A stretch of 63,206 nucleotides of DNA. Origin: a virus. Positions 55,430-63,169 of the stretch are shown here, piece by piece. The stretch covers positions 1 to 63,206 of IMG/VR virus record IMGVR_UViG_3300025910_000001. One strand, given 5' to 3'. Under the pieces are notes generated by a model. It searched no databases and had not been told where the DNA came from. It saw nothing but the letters and a program-made list of their open reading frames with translations. The translations under genes were made by a program, and so were the position numbers. Numbering within the stretch: position 1 is the first letter of the stretch; each line of letters starts with the position of its first letter.

Positions 55430-56259
55430 TGGCCCGCATGTCGATCGATGACAAGCTCACCCGCGACCCGCGGGCCGTACGACTTGGACGCATATACGGG
55501 TGGCGCCGGCAGGAGGCGATCGGCCGGCTGCTGGACGTCTTCGCTCTGACCTACGACCGCGAGCGCGACGTCATTCCTGGTGAAGACATCGACATCGCGG
55601 CCGAGCAAGACGGCTTCGCGGTGAGCATGGAGCTGGTCGGACTGGCCGAAAAAACGCCGAAGGGGTACCGCGTGAAGGGTGCCGCTGAGCGCATTCGGTA
55701 CCTTCAGGAGTGCCGTGACTCTGGCAGGGTAGGTGGTATCAAGAGTGGAGAATCACGAAGAGAAAGGTCGAAGGGTAACGCGAAGCGACCCTTCAAGGGT
55801 AATCGAAGCGACCCTTCCGAAGGGTCCGAAGGGTTAGGGAAGCCTCCTCCTCCTCCTCCTCCTCCTCCTCCTGTTCAAGAGAGAGAGAGCGCCTCCGGCG
55901 CTTCAGGCTCTGCTGTCCCGGATCCACCCAAGAGGAAGCGGACAGACCGCGGAGTCCAGATCCCAGAAGGATGGAGGCCTTCAACCTCATCCGCCAACCA
56001 GTCCACAGAGGCCGATGCCCGCAAGCGTGGAGTGAACCTGGTAACCGAGCTCGAGAGCCTGCACGACTGGGCCCGTAGTCACGGGATCACACGCAAAGAC
56101 TGGGATGCCCAGTGGCGCAACTGGATGCGGCGAGCCCGACCCTCGTTAGCTAGCGAAACCCGGAATGGAACGTCTAAGCAGACTCCGCTCCGCATCGTTG
56201 CCGAGTCCGACGAGCCAGACCTCAGCGTGTACGACGCGATTCCTAGGAGTGCGAAGTGA
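55429..56259 (+). CDS. Replication organiser / initiator-like protein
   Basis: 276 residues from the ATG at 55429. The N-terminal 90 residues resemble a winged-helix domain (RLGRIYGWRRQEAIGRLLD). A low-complexity linker follows with ten consecutive prolines encoded by ten CCT codons. The C-terminal domain has GVNLVTELESLHDWARSHG and DWDAQWRNWMRRA, the pattern seen in phage replication and helicase-loading proteins. It lies immediately before the DnaB genes. It contains a cluster of iteron-like repeats, as lambda O does. Confidence 0.7.
   Translation: MARMSIDDKLTRDPRAVRLGRIYGWRRQEAIGRLLDVFALTYDRERDVIPGEDIDIAAEQDGFAVSMELVGLAEKTPKGYRVKGAAERIRYLQECRDSGRVGGIKSGESRRERSKGNAKRPFKGNRSDPSEGSEGLGKPPPPPPPPPPVQERESASGASGSAVPDPPKRKRTDRGVQIPEGWRPSTSSANQSTEADARKRGVNLVTELESLHDWARSHGITRKDWDAQWRNWMRRARPSLASETRNGTSKQTPLRIVAESDEPDLSVYDAIPRSAK
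55770..55834. other. Iteron-like repeats, candidate replication origin
   Basis: AAGGGTAACGCGAAGCGACCCTTC at 55771-55794 is followed by a 23-base near-copy at 55795-55817 that lacks one base. The heptamer GAAGGGT (or its close form or complement ACCCTTC) occurs six times: 55770, 55788, 55794, 55811, 55819 and 55828. The array lies inside the replication-organiser gene, in the region encoding its linker, where lambdoid phages keep their origin. Confidence 0.6.
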
Positions 56260-56624
56260 TCATCCAGGACGAGCGCACCGAGCGGAGGATGATCGTCGCC
56301 CTGCTCACCGAGCCGGCCGTACTTGCTGCCGCAGATCATCTCGAGACGCAAGACTTCACCGACTATCGGCACTGGGTGATCTTCGCGGCAATTCGACTGC
56401 TCCAGTCAGAGGGCGCCGACGTTAGCGTGCTCGACGTCGACGAGGTGCTCGAGATCCGAAGCCGCACCTACGGAACGTTTCTGCAAGACAAAGCAGGAGC
56501 GGCCTACATGGCTGAACTTCTCCTCGAATGCTCTCCGTACCATCACGCCGTGTTGTGGGAGCACGACATGCAGTGGCTCAAGGCATGCTCACGCCGACGC
56601 CAGGCGCTGGAGGCAGCTGCGTGA
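56256..56624 (+). CDS. DnaB-like N-terminal domain protein (split helicase)
   Basis: 122 residues. IQDERTERRMIVALLTEPAV, DFTDYRHWVIFAAIRLL and SEGADVSVLDVDEVLE match the helical N-terminal domain of DnaB helicases, which binds primase and stabilises the hexamer. In most phages it is joined to the motor domain. Here it ends in a stop that overlaps the GTG of the motor gene, so the two are made as separate chains. Confidence 0.72.
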   Translation: MIIQDERTERRMIVALLTEPAVLAAADHLETQDFTDYRHWVIFAAIRLLQSEGADVSVLDVDEVLEIRSRTYGTFLQDKAGAAYMAELLLECSPYHHAVLWEHDMQWLKACSRRRQALEAAA

Positions 56625-57628
56625 CCATCGGTGAGTCACTCGATGGCTTCGAGTCCATGCCTGCGCGCCTCGTCGGCGAACGGATGGATCGCATCACCAA
56701 GGCGCAGGGCCGGCTGCAGTTCTACGTTGGATTCTTCGACGACTGCTTGCGCGGCATCCTGGATCACGATCTCGTGCTCATCGGTGCGCCGACTGGTATG
56801 GGCAAGACGGATCTGGCGCTGAACATCGGAGCGTCGAATGCGATGCACGGCAAGCGGGTGCACTACTTCGCGCTCGAGGCTGAACCGCGTGAGCTAGAGC
56901 GCCGTACCAAGTACGCGATCATCTCGCGCGAGCTGTTCAGGACCCAGCACGTCGACCGCGATCGCATGAACTACACGGACTGGTACCTCGGCGAGCTAGA
57001 GGTGATGTGCGCCCCGTTTAACACAATGGCCGACGAGCGCGTGCTCGAGATGCTGTCTGGGATGCAGACCTACTATCGAGGCGCTCGGTTCACCGCAGAG
57101 GATCTTCAGAAATCGATCATGGCAATCTACTCGCGGTCCCAGCTGATCATCGTCGATCACCTGCACTACGTCGACAGCGACGACGACAACGAAGCCCGTG
57201 CGCTCGGAGACACGGTCAAGACGATCCGCGACGTTTCGTTGCGCATCGGCGTGCCCATCTTGCTCGTGGCCCACCTGCGCAAACGCGATCCACGGGCGAA
57301 GCAGCTCATCGCGACACTGGACGACTTCCATGGCTCGAGCAACGTCACGAAGATCGCAACCCAGGTCGTCGCGATTGAGCGCGCCAACTGCATCGAGAGC
57401 GACAAGTGGTACCTGTGTCCGACGTTCTTGAGCGTGCTCAAGGATCGTCGAGCCGGCGCGCCGCGACTTTCTGCGGTCTGCATGTTCGACCAGCGGACTC
57501 GCAGCTACGAGCACCGTTACCGACTTGGAAAAATCAGCGGTGCCGACTGGGAAGAGATCAGCCCGCACGAAGTACCCCGATGGGCGAAGCACTACGCACC
57601 CGGCCCCGCATTGACAAAGGCAGGTTAA
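56621..57628 (+). CDS. dnaB: DnaB-like replicative helicase motor domain
   Basis: 335 residues from the GTG at 56621 (GTGA overlap). RecA-fold motor with Walker A GAPTGMGKT (55-63), Walker B LIIVDHLHYVD, and a later motif (VAHLRKRDPRA, then DDFHGSSNVTKIATQVVAIE) characteristic of DnaB. Unwinds the replication fork. The N-terminal domain is encoded by the preceding gene. Confidence 0.85.
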   Translation: MTIGESLDGFESMPARLVGERMDRITKAQGRLQFYVGFFDDCLRGILDHDLVLIGAPTGMGKTDLALNIGASNAMHGKRVHYFALEAEPRELERRTKYAIISRELFRTQHVDRDRMNYTDWYLGELEVMCAPFNTMADERVLEMLSGMQTYYRGARFTAEDLQKSIMAIYSRSQLIIVDHLHYVDSDDDNEARALGDTVKTIRDVSLRIGVPILLVAHLRKRDPRAKQLIATLDDFHGSSNVTKIATQVVAIERANCIESDKWYLCPTFLSVLKDRRAGAPRLSAVCMFDQRTRSYEHRYRLGKISGADWEEISPHEVPRWAKHYAPGPALTKAG

Positions 57629-57630
57629 GA

Positions 57631-57684
57631 GTGAACCAGAAGCAGATAGCTCAGAGCAGCCTCTCTCAGGGTGGCGCCCGATGA
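57631..57684 (+). CDS. Possible tiny peptide gene (17 aa)
   Basis: A GTG three bases after the helicase stop gives MNQKQIAQSSLSQGGAR and a stop that overlaps the ATG of the next gene (ATGA). It could be a leader that couples translation. At this size it may be chance. Confidence 0.25.
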   Translation: MNQKQIAQSSLSQGGAR

Positions 57685-57908
57685 GCCGCGCGATCACTGC
57701 TGGAGCCGCAGCGCGGACCACCGAGTTCGCCATCGTGACCGTGTGCGTCTCAACGAACCCTGACGCCCTGCGAGCTCTCGATGCCGCAGTCACGAAGCTC
57801 AAGCGAGCCGGCATCCGCGCAATGAACCGTAGCTGGCTGCTGCGGATCGCAGCCGAGCGCCTCGACGTCGACGCGGTGCTCGAGGATCTGAAGCGGGTGA
57901 CGAGGTGA
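57681..57908 (+). CDS. Small helical protein (75 aa)
   Basis: Contains EFAIVTVCVSTNPDALRALD, then AGIRAMNRSWLLRIAAERLD. The strand followed by helices could be ribbon-helix-helix-like. Unrecognised. Coupled downstream by GTGA. Confidence 0.5.
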   Translation: MSRAITAGAAARTTEFAIVTVCVSTNPDALRALDAAVTKLKRAGIRAMNRSWLLRIAAERLDVDAVLEDLKRVTR

Positions 57909-58165
57909 AGGCGGTAGCCATCGAGGTGACCGGCACACGGGCCACGGTTGTGCTCACGCCGTGCTGGCTCGCCCGAGTGTTCGGCGCGCGGCCGGTTGTC
58001 GTCGAGCTGGAGCGCGGGAAACGCCACAACGGCGAGTCCGGTCATTGGGTAGCAGTGGCGTCGCAGCGTCGGCTCGGCTGGATCCCGTACAGCTGCGAGA
58101 TCGAACACGCGCTCGACTTCCGGTCGGTTGAGCGCTTGCCGACGGCGAGGAGCGTTTCCAGGTGA
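57905..58165 (+). CDS. Small beta protein (86 aa)
   Basis: GTGA overlap on both sides. Strand-rich ([43 protein letters not shown]). Small barrel-like protein, unrecognised. Confidence 0.5.
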   Translation: MKAVAIEVTGTRATVVLTPCWLARVFGARPVVVELERGKRHNGESGHWVAVASQRRLGWIPYSCEIEHALDFRSVERLPTARSVSR

Positions 58166-58668
58166 CCTGTTCCATCTGCTCGCAGCCCTTCCGGGGCATG
58201 CACGCCGTTGCGCCCGACGGCAGCCGAGCTCACGCCAGGTGCCTCGCTCGACCGGGACGAACGTCACGCTCCAAGCTCGGTCGGCGCGGCATGACGACCG
58301 CGACGAAGCACCTGACCCGCGAGTACCTGCGGTCGCAGGCGACGCTGCTCACCGACTCCGACTTCGAGGCCCTCGACGATCGCCCACGAACCTGGGGTGA
58401 GTGCTCCGAGCGCACCGGACCGTGTGCATGGGTCATGTGTAAGCATCACCTGTACCTCGACGTCAACCCGGACACCGGTTCGATCAAGCTGAACTTCCCC
58501 GAGCTGGAGCCCGAGGAGCTGGAGCATCCGTGTGTGCTGCGCCTCGCGGCCACCGGAGGGCTGACGCTCGAGGAGGTCGGCGAGCGGATCAACCTGACCA
58601 GGGAGCGCGTGCGCCAGGTTGGGACCAGAGCGCTTTGGAAGCTGCGCGGAGAGGCGGAGGAGCTGTGA
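58162..58668 (+). CDS. Sigma-region-4-like protein with N-terminal zinc ribbon
   Basis: 168 residues. The N-terminus has CSICSQPF and a later Cys/His. The middle [20 protein letters not shown] and [19 protein letters not shown] are blocks I associate with uncharacterised proteins of Myxococcota. The C-terminus, [20 protein letters not shown] followed by ALWKLR, is the sigma-70 region 4 helix-turn-helix that binds -35 elements. It lacks regions 2 and 3, so it is not a full sigma factor. It may redirect host RNA polymerase to late promoters. Confidence 0.72.
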   Translation: MTCSICSQPFRGMHAVAPDGSRAHARCLARPGRTSRSKLGRRGMTTATKHLTREYLRSQATLLTDSDFEALDDRPRTWGECSERTGPCAWVMCKHHLYLDVNPDTGSIKLNFPELEPEELEHPCVLRLAATGGLTLEEVGERINLTRERVRQVGTRALWKLRGEAEEL

Positions 58669-58910
58669 CCCTACGCCGAGAGGTCCTTGCCGTTCGGCAG
58701 CTCCTGAGCGCACGCCAATGCGTCCTGGCGGTCATCGGCTGCGTTGCCGTCCTGATCGCTTCGCAGCAGATGAACTGCTCCAAAATGGAGCGTGTCAACT
58801 TTGACACATGGCAAGATTACCGCATCTGGCATGGTAAAATTACCTCACCCGTAGGCGGGGAGGGGGTATTCTCGCGGCATGAAGCCGTCCGAGCCGTCCA
58901 GGGAGCATGA
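58665..58910 (+). CDS. Small membrane protein (81 aa)
   Basis: GTGA-coupled. One hydrophobic span ([17 protein letters not shown]) after a short basic start ([18 protein letters not shown]). Its 3' part lies over a regulatory-looking region and overlaps the next gene by 32 bases, so the C-terminus may be unimportant. Confidence 0.45.
   Translation: MTLRREVLAVRQLLSARQCVLAVIGCVAVLIASQQMNCSKMERVNFDTWQDYRIWHGKITSPVGGEGVFSRHEAVRAVQGA
58793..58844 (+). promoter_or_regulatory. Palindromes and extended -10 promoter, start of a second rightward unit
   Basis: TGTCAA-CT-TTGACA (58793-58806) and GGTAA-AA-TTACC (58833-58844) are perfect inverted repeats. The second contains TGGTAAAAT (58832-58840), an extended -10 sequence with a TG one base before TAAAAT. 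The gene at 58879 begins about 35 bases beyond. This is a locally AT-rich patch in a GC-rich genome. It could be the regulated start of the late transcript. Confidence 0.5.
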
Positions 58911-59412
58911 TCCGAAGTCACAGGTGGTGGCTCAGCCACTTCCGCATCTCAGCTCGAAAGAGATCGCGGCACTCGAGGGCACTCAGCTCTCCGACGAGGA
59001 GCTGAGGTCCAAGGCGCAGCTCGATGTGACCGCTAAGCGTGCCGAGGAGCAGCGGTCCAAGGCAGATGCCGACGCTCTCGCGGCTCGCGACCGAGTCCGC
59101 TCGGCGGTGACGATCCTCGACGATGGCCGCGTCGTAAACCTGATCCATCAGGTCGATGGGCGGACCACGGTCATCGCCCGCGAACTCGAGGGAGATGCCG
59201 CTGTGCTCGAGCAGCTCGCCGCTCAGCTGCGGCTCGACGCACGAGACCTGCGCGTGGTGACTCCGGCGCAGACGCAGGTCATCGACGCCGCGGTCGCTCG
59301 CCTGCGGGCATTCGCGGCGCAGCTCGTCGCGCTCTGCGCGTCGCGCGACATCCCGCTGCCGCAGGTTCCGACGCTGCCGGCGCCGCTGCACGTTCCGCCG
59401 CCTAGGGCATGA
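58879..59412 (+). CDS. Hypothetical protein (177 aa)
   Basis: First gene after the palindromic region. Residues 35-80 are a charged helix, the middle (AVTILDDGRVVNLIHQVDGR) is beta, and the rest is Ala/Leu-rich helices. No family recognised. ATG start with GCGGC upstream; translation may be weak or coupled. Confidence 0.5.
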   Translation: MKPSEPSREHDPKSQVVAQPLPHLSSKEIAALEGTQLSDEELRSKAQLDVTAKRAEEQRSKADADALAARDRVRSAVTILDDGRVVNLIHQVDGRTTVIARELEGDAAVLEQLAAQLRLDARDLRVVTPAQTQVIDAAVARLRAFAAQLVALCASRDIPLPQVPTLPAPLHVPPPRA

Positions 59413-59458
59413 TGCGAGACGCGCAGACGAGCGGTATCGATTTACGAGGAGCTTCTAG

Positions 59459-59878
59459 GTGCTCAGTCACTCCGTCAACGAATGGCTTCGTCTTGAGACG
59501 CCGAAGCATACGCGGCTCCTGACAAAGATCCGCGAGAAACTCGAAGAGACGCTTGAGAATCGCGAGGACGAGGACGGTCACGTGACGCTTGCTGATGTCA
59601 ACGATAGTGGCACGCCTTCGCGGGACTGGTGTCGGCTCTACCAGCGTTACCAGAATGGCTACGTGACGCTCCTCGCCGAGCAACGCGAGCAGCTCAAGCT
59701 GCAGCTGATGGCTCGTCGTGGAGGCCAGGAACCGCTGTCCGACGAGGAGTACGAGCGCGGGATGCGCGAGCTGGCGCTCGACGCGCTCCGCGAGCTACCT
59801 GCCGACGAGCTTGCCAAGGAATTCCTACGCCGCGGGCACTCGCTGCCTGTTGGCGAGTACACGGGCGACGACAGCTAG
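59459..59878 (+). CDS. Helical protein (139 aa), possible small terminase
   Basis: The GTG at 59459 follows GAGGAG. Strongly helical, charged protein (TRLLTKIREKLEETLENRED, REQLKLQLMARRGGQEPL, RELALDALRELPADELAKE). Size and place in the chain of genes leading to the terminase make it one candidate for the small terminase subunit, but no DNA-binding motif proves it. Confidence 0.45.
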   Translation: MLSHSVNEWLRLETPKHTRLLTKIREKLEETLENREDEDGHVTLADVNDSGTPSRDWCRLYQRYQNGYVTLLAEQREQLKLQLMARRGGQEPLSDEEYERGMRELALDALRELPADELAKEFLRRGHSLPVGEYTGDDS

Positions 59879-59892
59879 AACCAGGGAGATAC

Positions 59893-60066
59893 ATGCGCGA
59901 TCAGGGTACGCGAGATGACGGGACGTTCGTGGTGAGCCGTCGTGAGTTCTACCGACAGGCAGCAGAGTGGCCAGAGATGCGCGCGCTTGCTGCCTGGGGT
60001 GACCGCATATACGCGGCGCAGCGGGAGAATCACGATCCAGGCGGCGAGGATAGGAGCCAGCGATGA
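59893..60066 (+). CDS. Small hypothetical protein (57 aa)
   Basis: The ATG follows AGGGAGAT. Charged, helical (SRREFYRQAAEWPEMRALAA). ATGA overlap downstream. Unrecognised. Confidence 0.5.
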   Translation: MRDQGTRDDGTFVVSRREFYRQAAEWPEMRALAAWGDRIYAAQRENHDPGGEDRSQR

Positions 60067-60341
60067 GTTGCGGCTGCTCGCCATATCCGCACCGTGTGGG
60101 CTGCCCGGAAGGAGCCCCTGCAGGCGGCGGACTGGGCAGCGACCTCGCCGGCCTAGAGATCCATGCCGTCTGGTGGGCGACTGCCGGCGAGAAGAACTTC
60201 GGCGATGGGCCAACGCATTGGGTTGGGGCCTGGTCATCGATTGATGATGCACGCGAGGTCCAACGTCGAGTCGGTGGCAACTGGATCAACACCGGCATCC
60301 TCACGCTGCAGGTCGACAACGATTTGCCGGAGGGCCGATGA
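60063..60341 (+). CDS. Hypothetical protein (92 aa)
   Basis: N-terminal CGCSPYPH, then an alpha/beta stretch (GLEIHAVWWATAGEKNFG, TGILTLQVDND). ATGA overlaps at both ends. Unrecognised. Confidence 0.5.
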   Translation: MSCGCSPYPHRVGCPEGAPAGGGLGSDLAGLEIHAVWWATAGEKNFGDGPTHWVGAWSSIDDAREVQRRVGGNWINTGILTLQVDNDLPEGR

Positions 60342-60961
60342 GCGACGATCTCGAATCTCGCCGACGCGCCCGCAAACTTACCGACGAGGAGATGAACGCC
60401 AACCTGCGTGCGGCAGTCAAGGGTCACACGCCGTACGCGGATCGCAAGCAGGCCGAGCTTCGCCAGCCGCTGACCGAGGCCGAGCTCAAGGCTGGTGGCG
60501 GCTACATGCCGGCGATCACCGACGTCGACATGACGCCGCGGCCCCGTTACCGCGAGTCACAGGCTGCGTTCGAGGCACGGATGGCAGCGATGGGCGCTGA
60601 CATGGTCGCGCTGCGAACTGACGTCAAGCAGCGCAACCGGAACGCGGCCTTGCGGAGCATCGAGCCGGCCACCGGAGCAATCGCCTACTGGACGCAGTGC
60701 GCGTGCTCGTGGTGCGGACTCCGCGTCGAGGATCCCGAGCTGGCGCGCCGCGAGTACGATGCTCACGTCTGCGCAGCCGCTGGTGTCGGTCAGGCTGCTG
60801 TCGATCGGGCGATCGCCGAGACTGACCGCAACGTGCTGGTCAAGCGCGAGCGGCACGTGCTCAAGCCGAGCGTGGTGGGTCCGGTCGAGAGCGAGGCGCC
60901 GCGGACTGTGGTAGTCGAGGACGACTTCGAGCAGCGCGTGAAGCTGTTGGAGACGAAGTGA
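60338..60961 (+). CDS. Zinc-finger-containing hypothetical protein (207 aa)
   Basis: Charged helical N-terminal half (TDEEMNANLRAAVK, EAELKAGGG). At about 130-150 a CACSWCGLRVED then YDAHVC resembles a C2HC zinc finger. Acidic C-terminus (VVVEDDFEQRVKLLETK). Function unknown. Confidence 0.55.
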   Translation: MSDDLESRRRARKLTDEEMNANLRAAVKGHTPYADRKQAELRQPLTEAELKAGGGYMPAITDVDMTPRPRYRESQAAFEARMAAMGADMVALRTDVKQRNRNAALRSIEPATGAIAYWTQCACSWCGLRVEDPELARREYDAHVCAAAGVGQAAVDRAIAETDRNVLVKRERHVLKPSVVGPVESEAPRTVVVEDDFEQRVKLLETK

Positions 60962-61209
60962 AACCCATCGGCCGCATCGTCGACTACCAGACCGGATGGA
61001 CATGGTTCCAGATGGATGATGCTGGCGAGATCGCGGCTGGCGACTGGATTCGCGTGACACCGTATGCCGACGGTGAGCGGATGCGCATTGGCGCCGCGAA
61101 GGTCGGCGGCCGCGTAGGCCATGCGCTGTTTTTCGCCGCGCCGCTGTACGAGCTGATTGCTGCGCTCTGCGATATGGACTACGTCCACCTCTACCGCGAG
61201 GACGGATGA
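60958..61209 (+). CDS. Small beta protein (83 aa)
   Basis: GTGA overlaps on both sides. Strands WTWFQMDDAGEIAAGDWIRV, then helices near the C-terminus (LYELIAALCDMDYVHLY). Unrecognised. Confidence 0.5.
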   Translation: MKPIGRIVDYQTGWTWFQMDDAGEIAAGDWIRVTPYADGERMRIGAAKVGGRVGHALFFAAPLYELIAALCDMDYVHLYREDG

Positions 61210-61484
61210 CCCTCCTCCTCCCATCCCTACCCCCCATGCCCGGCTCGCAGTGGCTCGAGCTGGTCATCCACACCTCGCTCGCGCGGCCCGAGCGCTGGGG
61301 CAATCAGCGTCACGGCAGCGAGGGCCACTGGGATTGGGGGCGCACGCTCGCGACCCTGCTCGATGCCTGGCGCCGCAGGACGCACCTCGAGCGTGTTGCC
61401 CGGAGCCTGACACCGGAGCAACGCGATGCGCTGTGGAGCGATCCGAGTGACGAGGCGAGGGAGCTGAGGAGGGTGGTCAGGTGA
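61206..61484 (+). CDS. Helical hypothetical protein (92 aa)
   Basis: Helical protein (PGSQWLELVIHTSLARPERW, LATLLDAWRRRTHLERVARS) with an EQRDALWSDPSDEARELRR tail. ATG start; ATGA-style coupling. Unrecognised. Confidence 0.5.
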   Translation: MTLLLPSLPPMPGSQWLELVIHTSLARPERWGNQRHGSEGHWDWGRTLATLLDAWRRRTHLERVARSLTPEQRDALWSDPSDEARELRRVVR

Positions 61485-61759
61485 CGCCCGAGCAGCAAGC
61501 GGCCTGCCAGGCTGATGTGGATGCCGAAATCGTACGCTCGCGCGCCCCGGCGGTTGGCAAGGTATACGAGCAGTCGGCATGGAGCGATCCCGAGACCGGT
61601 GAGTGCTTTGGGCCATCTTGGGTTGCGGAGGTGCGCATCCGACGCCCGGAAGGGATGCGCGTGGTGTTCGTGGATGCCGATGTTCATCCGGCCAACCGCG
61701 CAGCGTTCTGTCAGGTGCTGAGTTTCGAGATCCTGACTGCGATGGGGCGTCGCCGATGA
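61481..61759 (+). CDS. Hypothetical protein (92 aa)
   Basis: Alpha/beta composition (QADVDAEIVRSRAPAVGKV, VRIRRPEGMRVVFVDADV). GTG start in a GTGA overlap. Unrecognised. Confidence 0.5.
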   Translation: MTPEQQAACQADVDAEIVRSRAPAVGKVYEQSAWSDPETGECFGPSWVAEVRIRRPEGMRVVFVDADVHPANRAAFCQVLSFEILTAMGRRR

Positions 61760-62202
61760 TTCGCCCCCCGCTCCCATCCGATCAGGGCTACATCGCCGCG
61801 ACGTGGTTCAAATCGGTGATGTCGATGTCCCACTTCCGGCAGCGTCACCTGAGCACCGGCGAAGGCCGAGCGCTCAACGCGCAGATCGATGCGGTGCTCG
61901 ATCGTCCCGACACGCGTGGCGTGCTACTCGTGAAGGACTCGAATCACGACTACATCATCGGCTGGCTCGTGTATGTCGACGGCCCGACCGTCCCCGTCGT
62001 GCACTATCTTTACTGCCGAGAGTACGATGATAAGGGACATCGGCTGCGTGGCAATCGAGTGTCCGAGGTCCTGCTTGCGAAGATCGGCGTGGATCACAGC
62101 AAGTCAGTCGTCTGTACTAGCTATGGGCCGGCATCGAGGTCGATGCGGTCGCGCTACAAACAGAGCGTACATCTGCCGCTCGAGGAGTTTCTTAAACCGT
62201 GA
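61756..62202 (+). CDS. GNAT-like acetyltransferase-fold protein (148 aa)
   Basis: IRPPLPSDQGYIAATWFKSV, then LLVKDSNHDYIIGWLVYVDG, a strand (VVHYLYCREYDDKGHRLRG) and RVSEVLLAKIG. This resembles the GNAT plan seen in uncharacterised phage proteins near the terminase. The acetyl-CoA loop is not convincing, so an inactive or different fold is possible. Confidence 0.5.
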   Translation: MIRPPLPSDQGYIAATWFKSVMSMSHFRQRHLSTGEGRALNAQIDAVLDRPDTRGVLLVKDSNHDYIIGWLVYVDGPTVPVVHYLYCREYDDKGHRLRGNRVSEVLLAKIGVDHSKSVVCTSYGPASRSMRSRYKQSVHLPLEEFLKP

Positions 62203-62384
62203 AGGCTGAGATTGGAATCGCTGAAACTGGACGGCCGTTTCTGTGTGTGACACCGGAGAGCGAGACGGAGAAAACGCTGATGCTGTACATCAGGCCGTGG
62301 ATGCCGCTCGACATCGATCCAGGCAGCGGCAAAGCGTATCTCGTCGCGAAGGACTCGCTCCCCGGCAGCGGAAAGGCTGGCTGA
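62199..62384 (+). CDS. Small hypothetical protein (61 aa)
   Basis: GTGA overlap. Short strands (IGIAETGRPFLCVTPESETE, LMLYIRPWMPL) and a Gly-rich tail. Unrecognised. Confidence 0.5.
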   Translation: MKAEIGIAETGRPFLCVTPESETEKTLMLYIRPWMPLDIDPGSGKAYLVAKDSLPGSGKAG

Positions 62385-62385
62385 C

Positions 62386-62760
62386 GTGCCCCGCTACGAG
62401 CCGCTCTACGACCGACTCCTGGTGCGAGTCCTCGCGCCCAACACGCGCACGCGCGGTGGGCTGTTCATCCCGGACAGCGCGACCGACGGCACGCCGTATC
62501 TTCGAGCCGAGGTGATCGCCGTCGGACAGGGACGCATCACGACAAGCGGTCAGGTTGTTCCGCTGCGTGTCGCCGTCGATGACGTCGTGATATTCTTCCG
62601 CTCGCAGTCGAGTGGAGAGCAACTCGTTTTTCCGTCGGATGACGGCACCGAGCTGATGATCATCCGCGAGCCGAACGTCGCTGCAATCATCCGAGACCTC
62701 GACAAGGTCACCTCTATCGTCAGTCCGCACGACGGACAGAATCTGGTGCTGAGCTCATGA
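62386..62760 (+). CDS. groES: GroES-like co-chaperonin
   Basis: 124 residues from a GTG. YEPLYDRLLVRVLAPNTRT, then GGLFIPDSA, AEVIAVGQGRI and VPLRVAVDDVVIFFR follow the Cpn10 plan: N-terminal strand, mobile loop, GxVxAVGxG turn and the barrel strands. Cpn10 caps GroEL and may help fold the capsid, as T4 gp31 does. The C-terminal 25 residues extend beyond the usual length. No GroEL is encoded here, so it would work with the host's. Confidence 0.82.
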   Translation: MPRYEPLYDRLLVRVLAPNTRTRGGLFIPDSATDGTPYLRAEVIAVGQGRITTSGQVVPLRVAVDDVVIFFRSQSSGEQLVFPSDDGTELMIIREPNVAAIIRDLDKVTSIVSPHDGQNLVLSS

Positions 62761-62903
62761 ACTGGACGTGGACGACTGTTGTCGTGTTCTCGCTGTGGGG
62801 ATCGTTCTGCTCCCTGTCCGGATATTTTCTTGGACGCCGAGAGCGCAAACCAAAGACGCGCGGCTTCTATGACCGCGACGGCAACTTCTCGAGGTACCGA
62901 TGA
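62757..62903 (+). CDS. Single-span membrane protein (48 aa)
   Basis: Reads MNWTWTTVVVFSLWGSFCSL, then a basic tail (GRRERKPKTRGFYDRDGNF). One hydrophobic segment. ATGA overlaps at both ends. Function unknown. Confidence 0.55.
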   Translation: MNWTWTTVVVFSLWGSFCSLSGYFLGRRERKPKTRGFYDRDGNFSRYR

Positions 62904-63169
62904 TCACCTACGTCCGCTTCAAATCCCCTGTCACCCTCGGCAGCGAGACCAACGAGTGGGCGCACGATCGTCCGCACGTCACCGCGCACGTCGGCAGGAT
63001 CACCCCGCGACTCGGCAACCCTGACAACGGGGAGCTCCGCGACTCGATCGTGTTCGAGGTGCGCATCGGCAAGCCCGAAGCGCATCACGATGTCGAGGTG
63101 CCCCGGGCGAACATCGCGCACATCACGCGGACGGCACCGATACCTAAGCAGGAAGGGAAGAAGCAATGA
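62900..63169 (+). CDS. Hypothetical protein spanning the contig junction (89 aa)
   Basis: ATGA start, stop TGA at 63167-63169. Beta-rich (SPVTLGSETNEWAHDRPHV, RDSIVFEVRIGK), with a basic tail. On the circle it is followed directly by the 71-residue gene that starts at 87. Unrecognised. Confidence 0.55.
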   Translation: MITYVRFKSPVTLGSETNEWAHDRPHVTAHVGRITPRLGNPDNGELRDSIVFEVRIGKPEAHHDVEVPRANIAHITRTAPIPKQEGKKQ

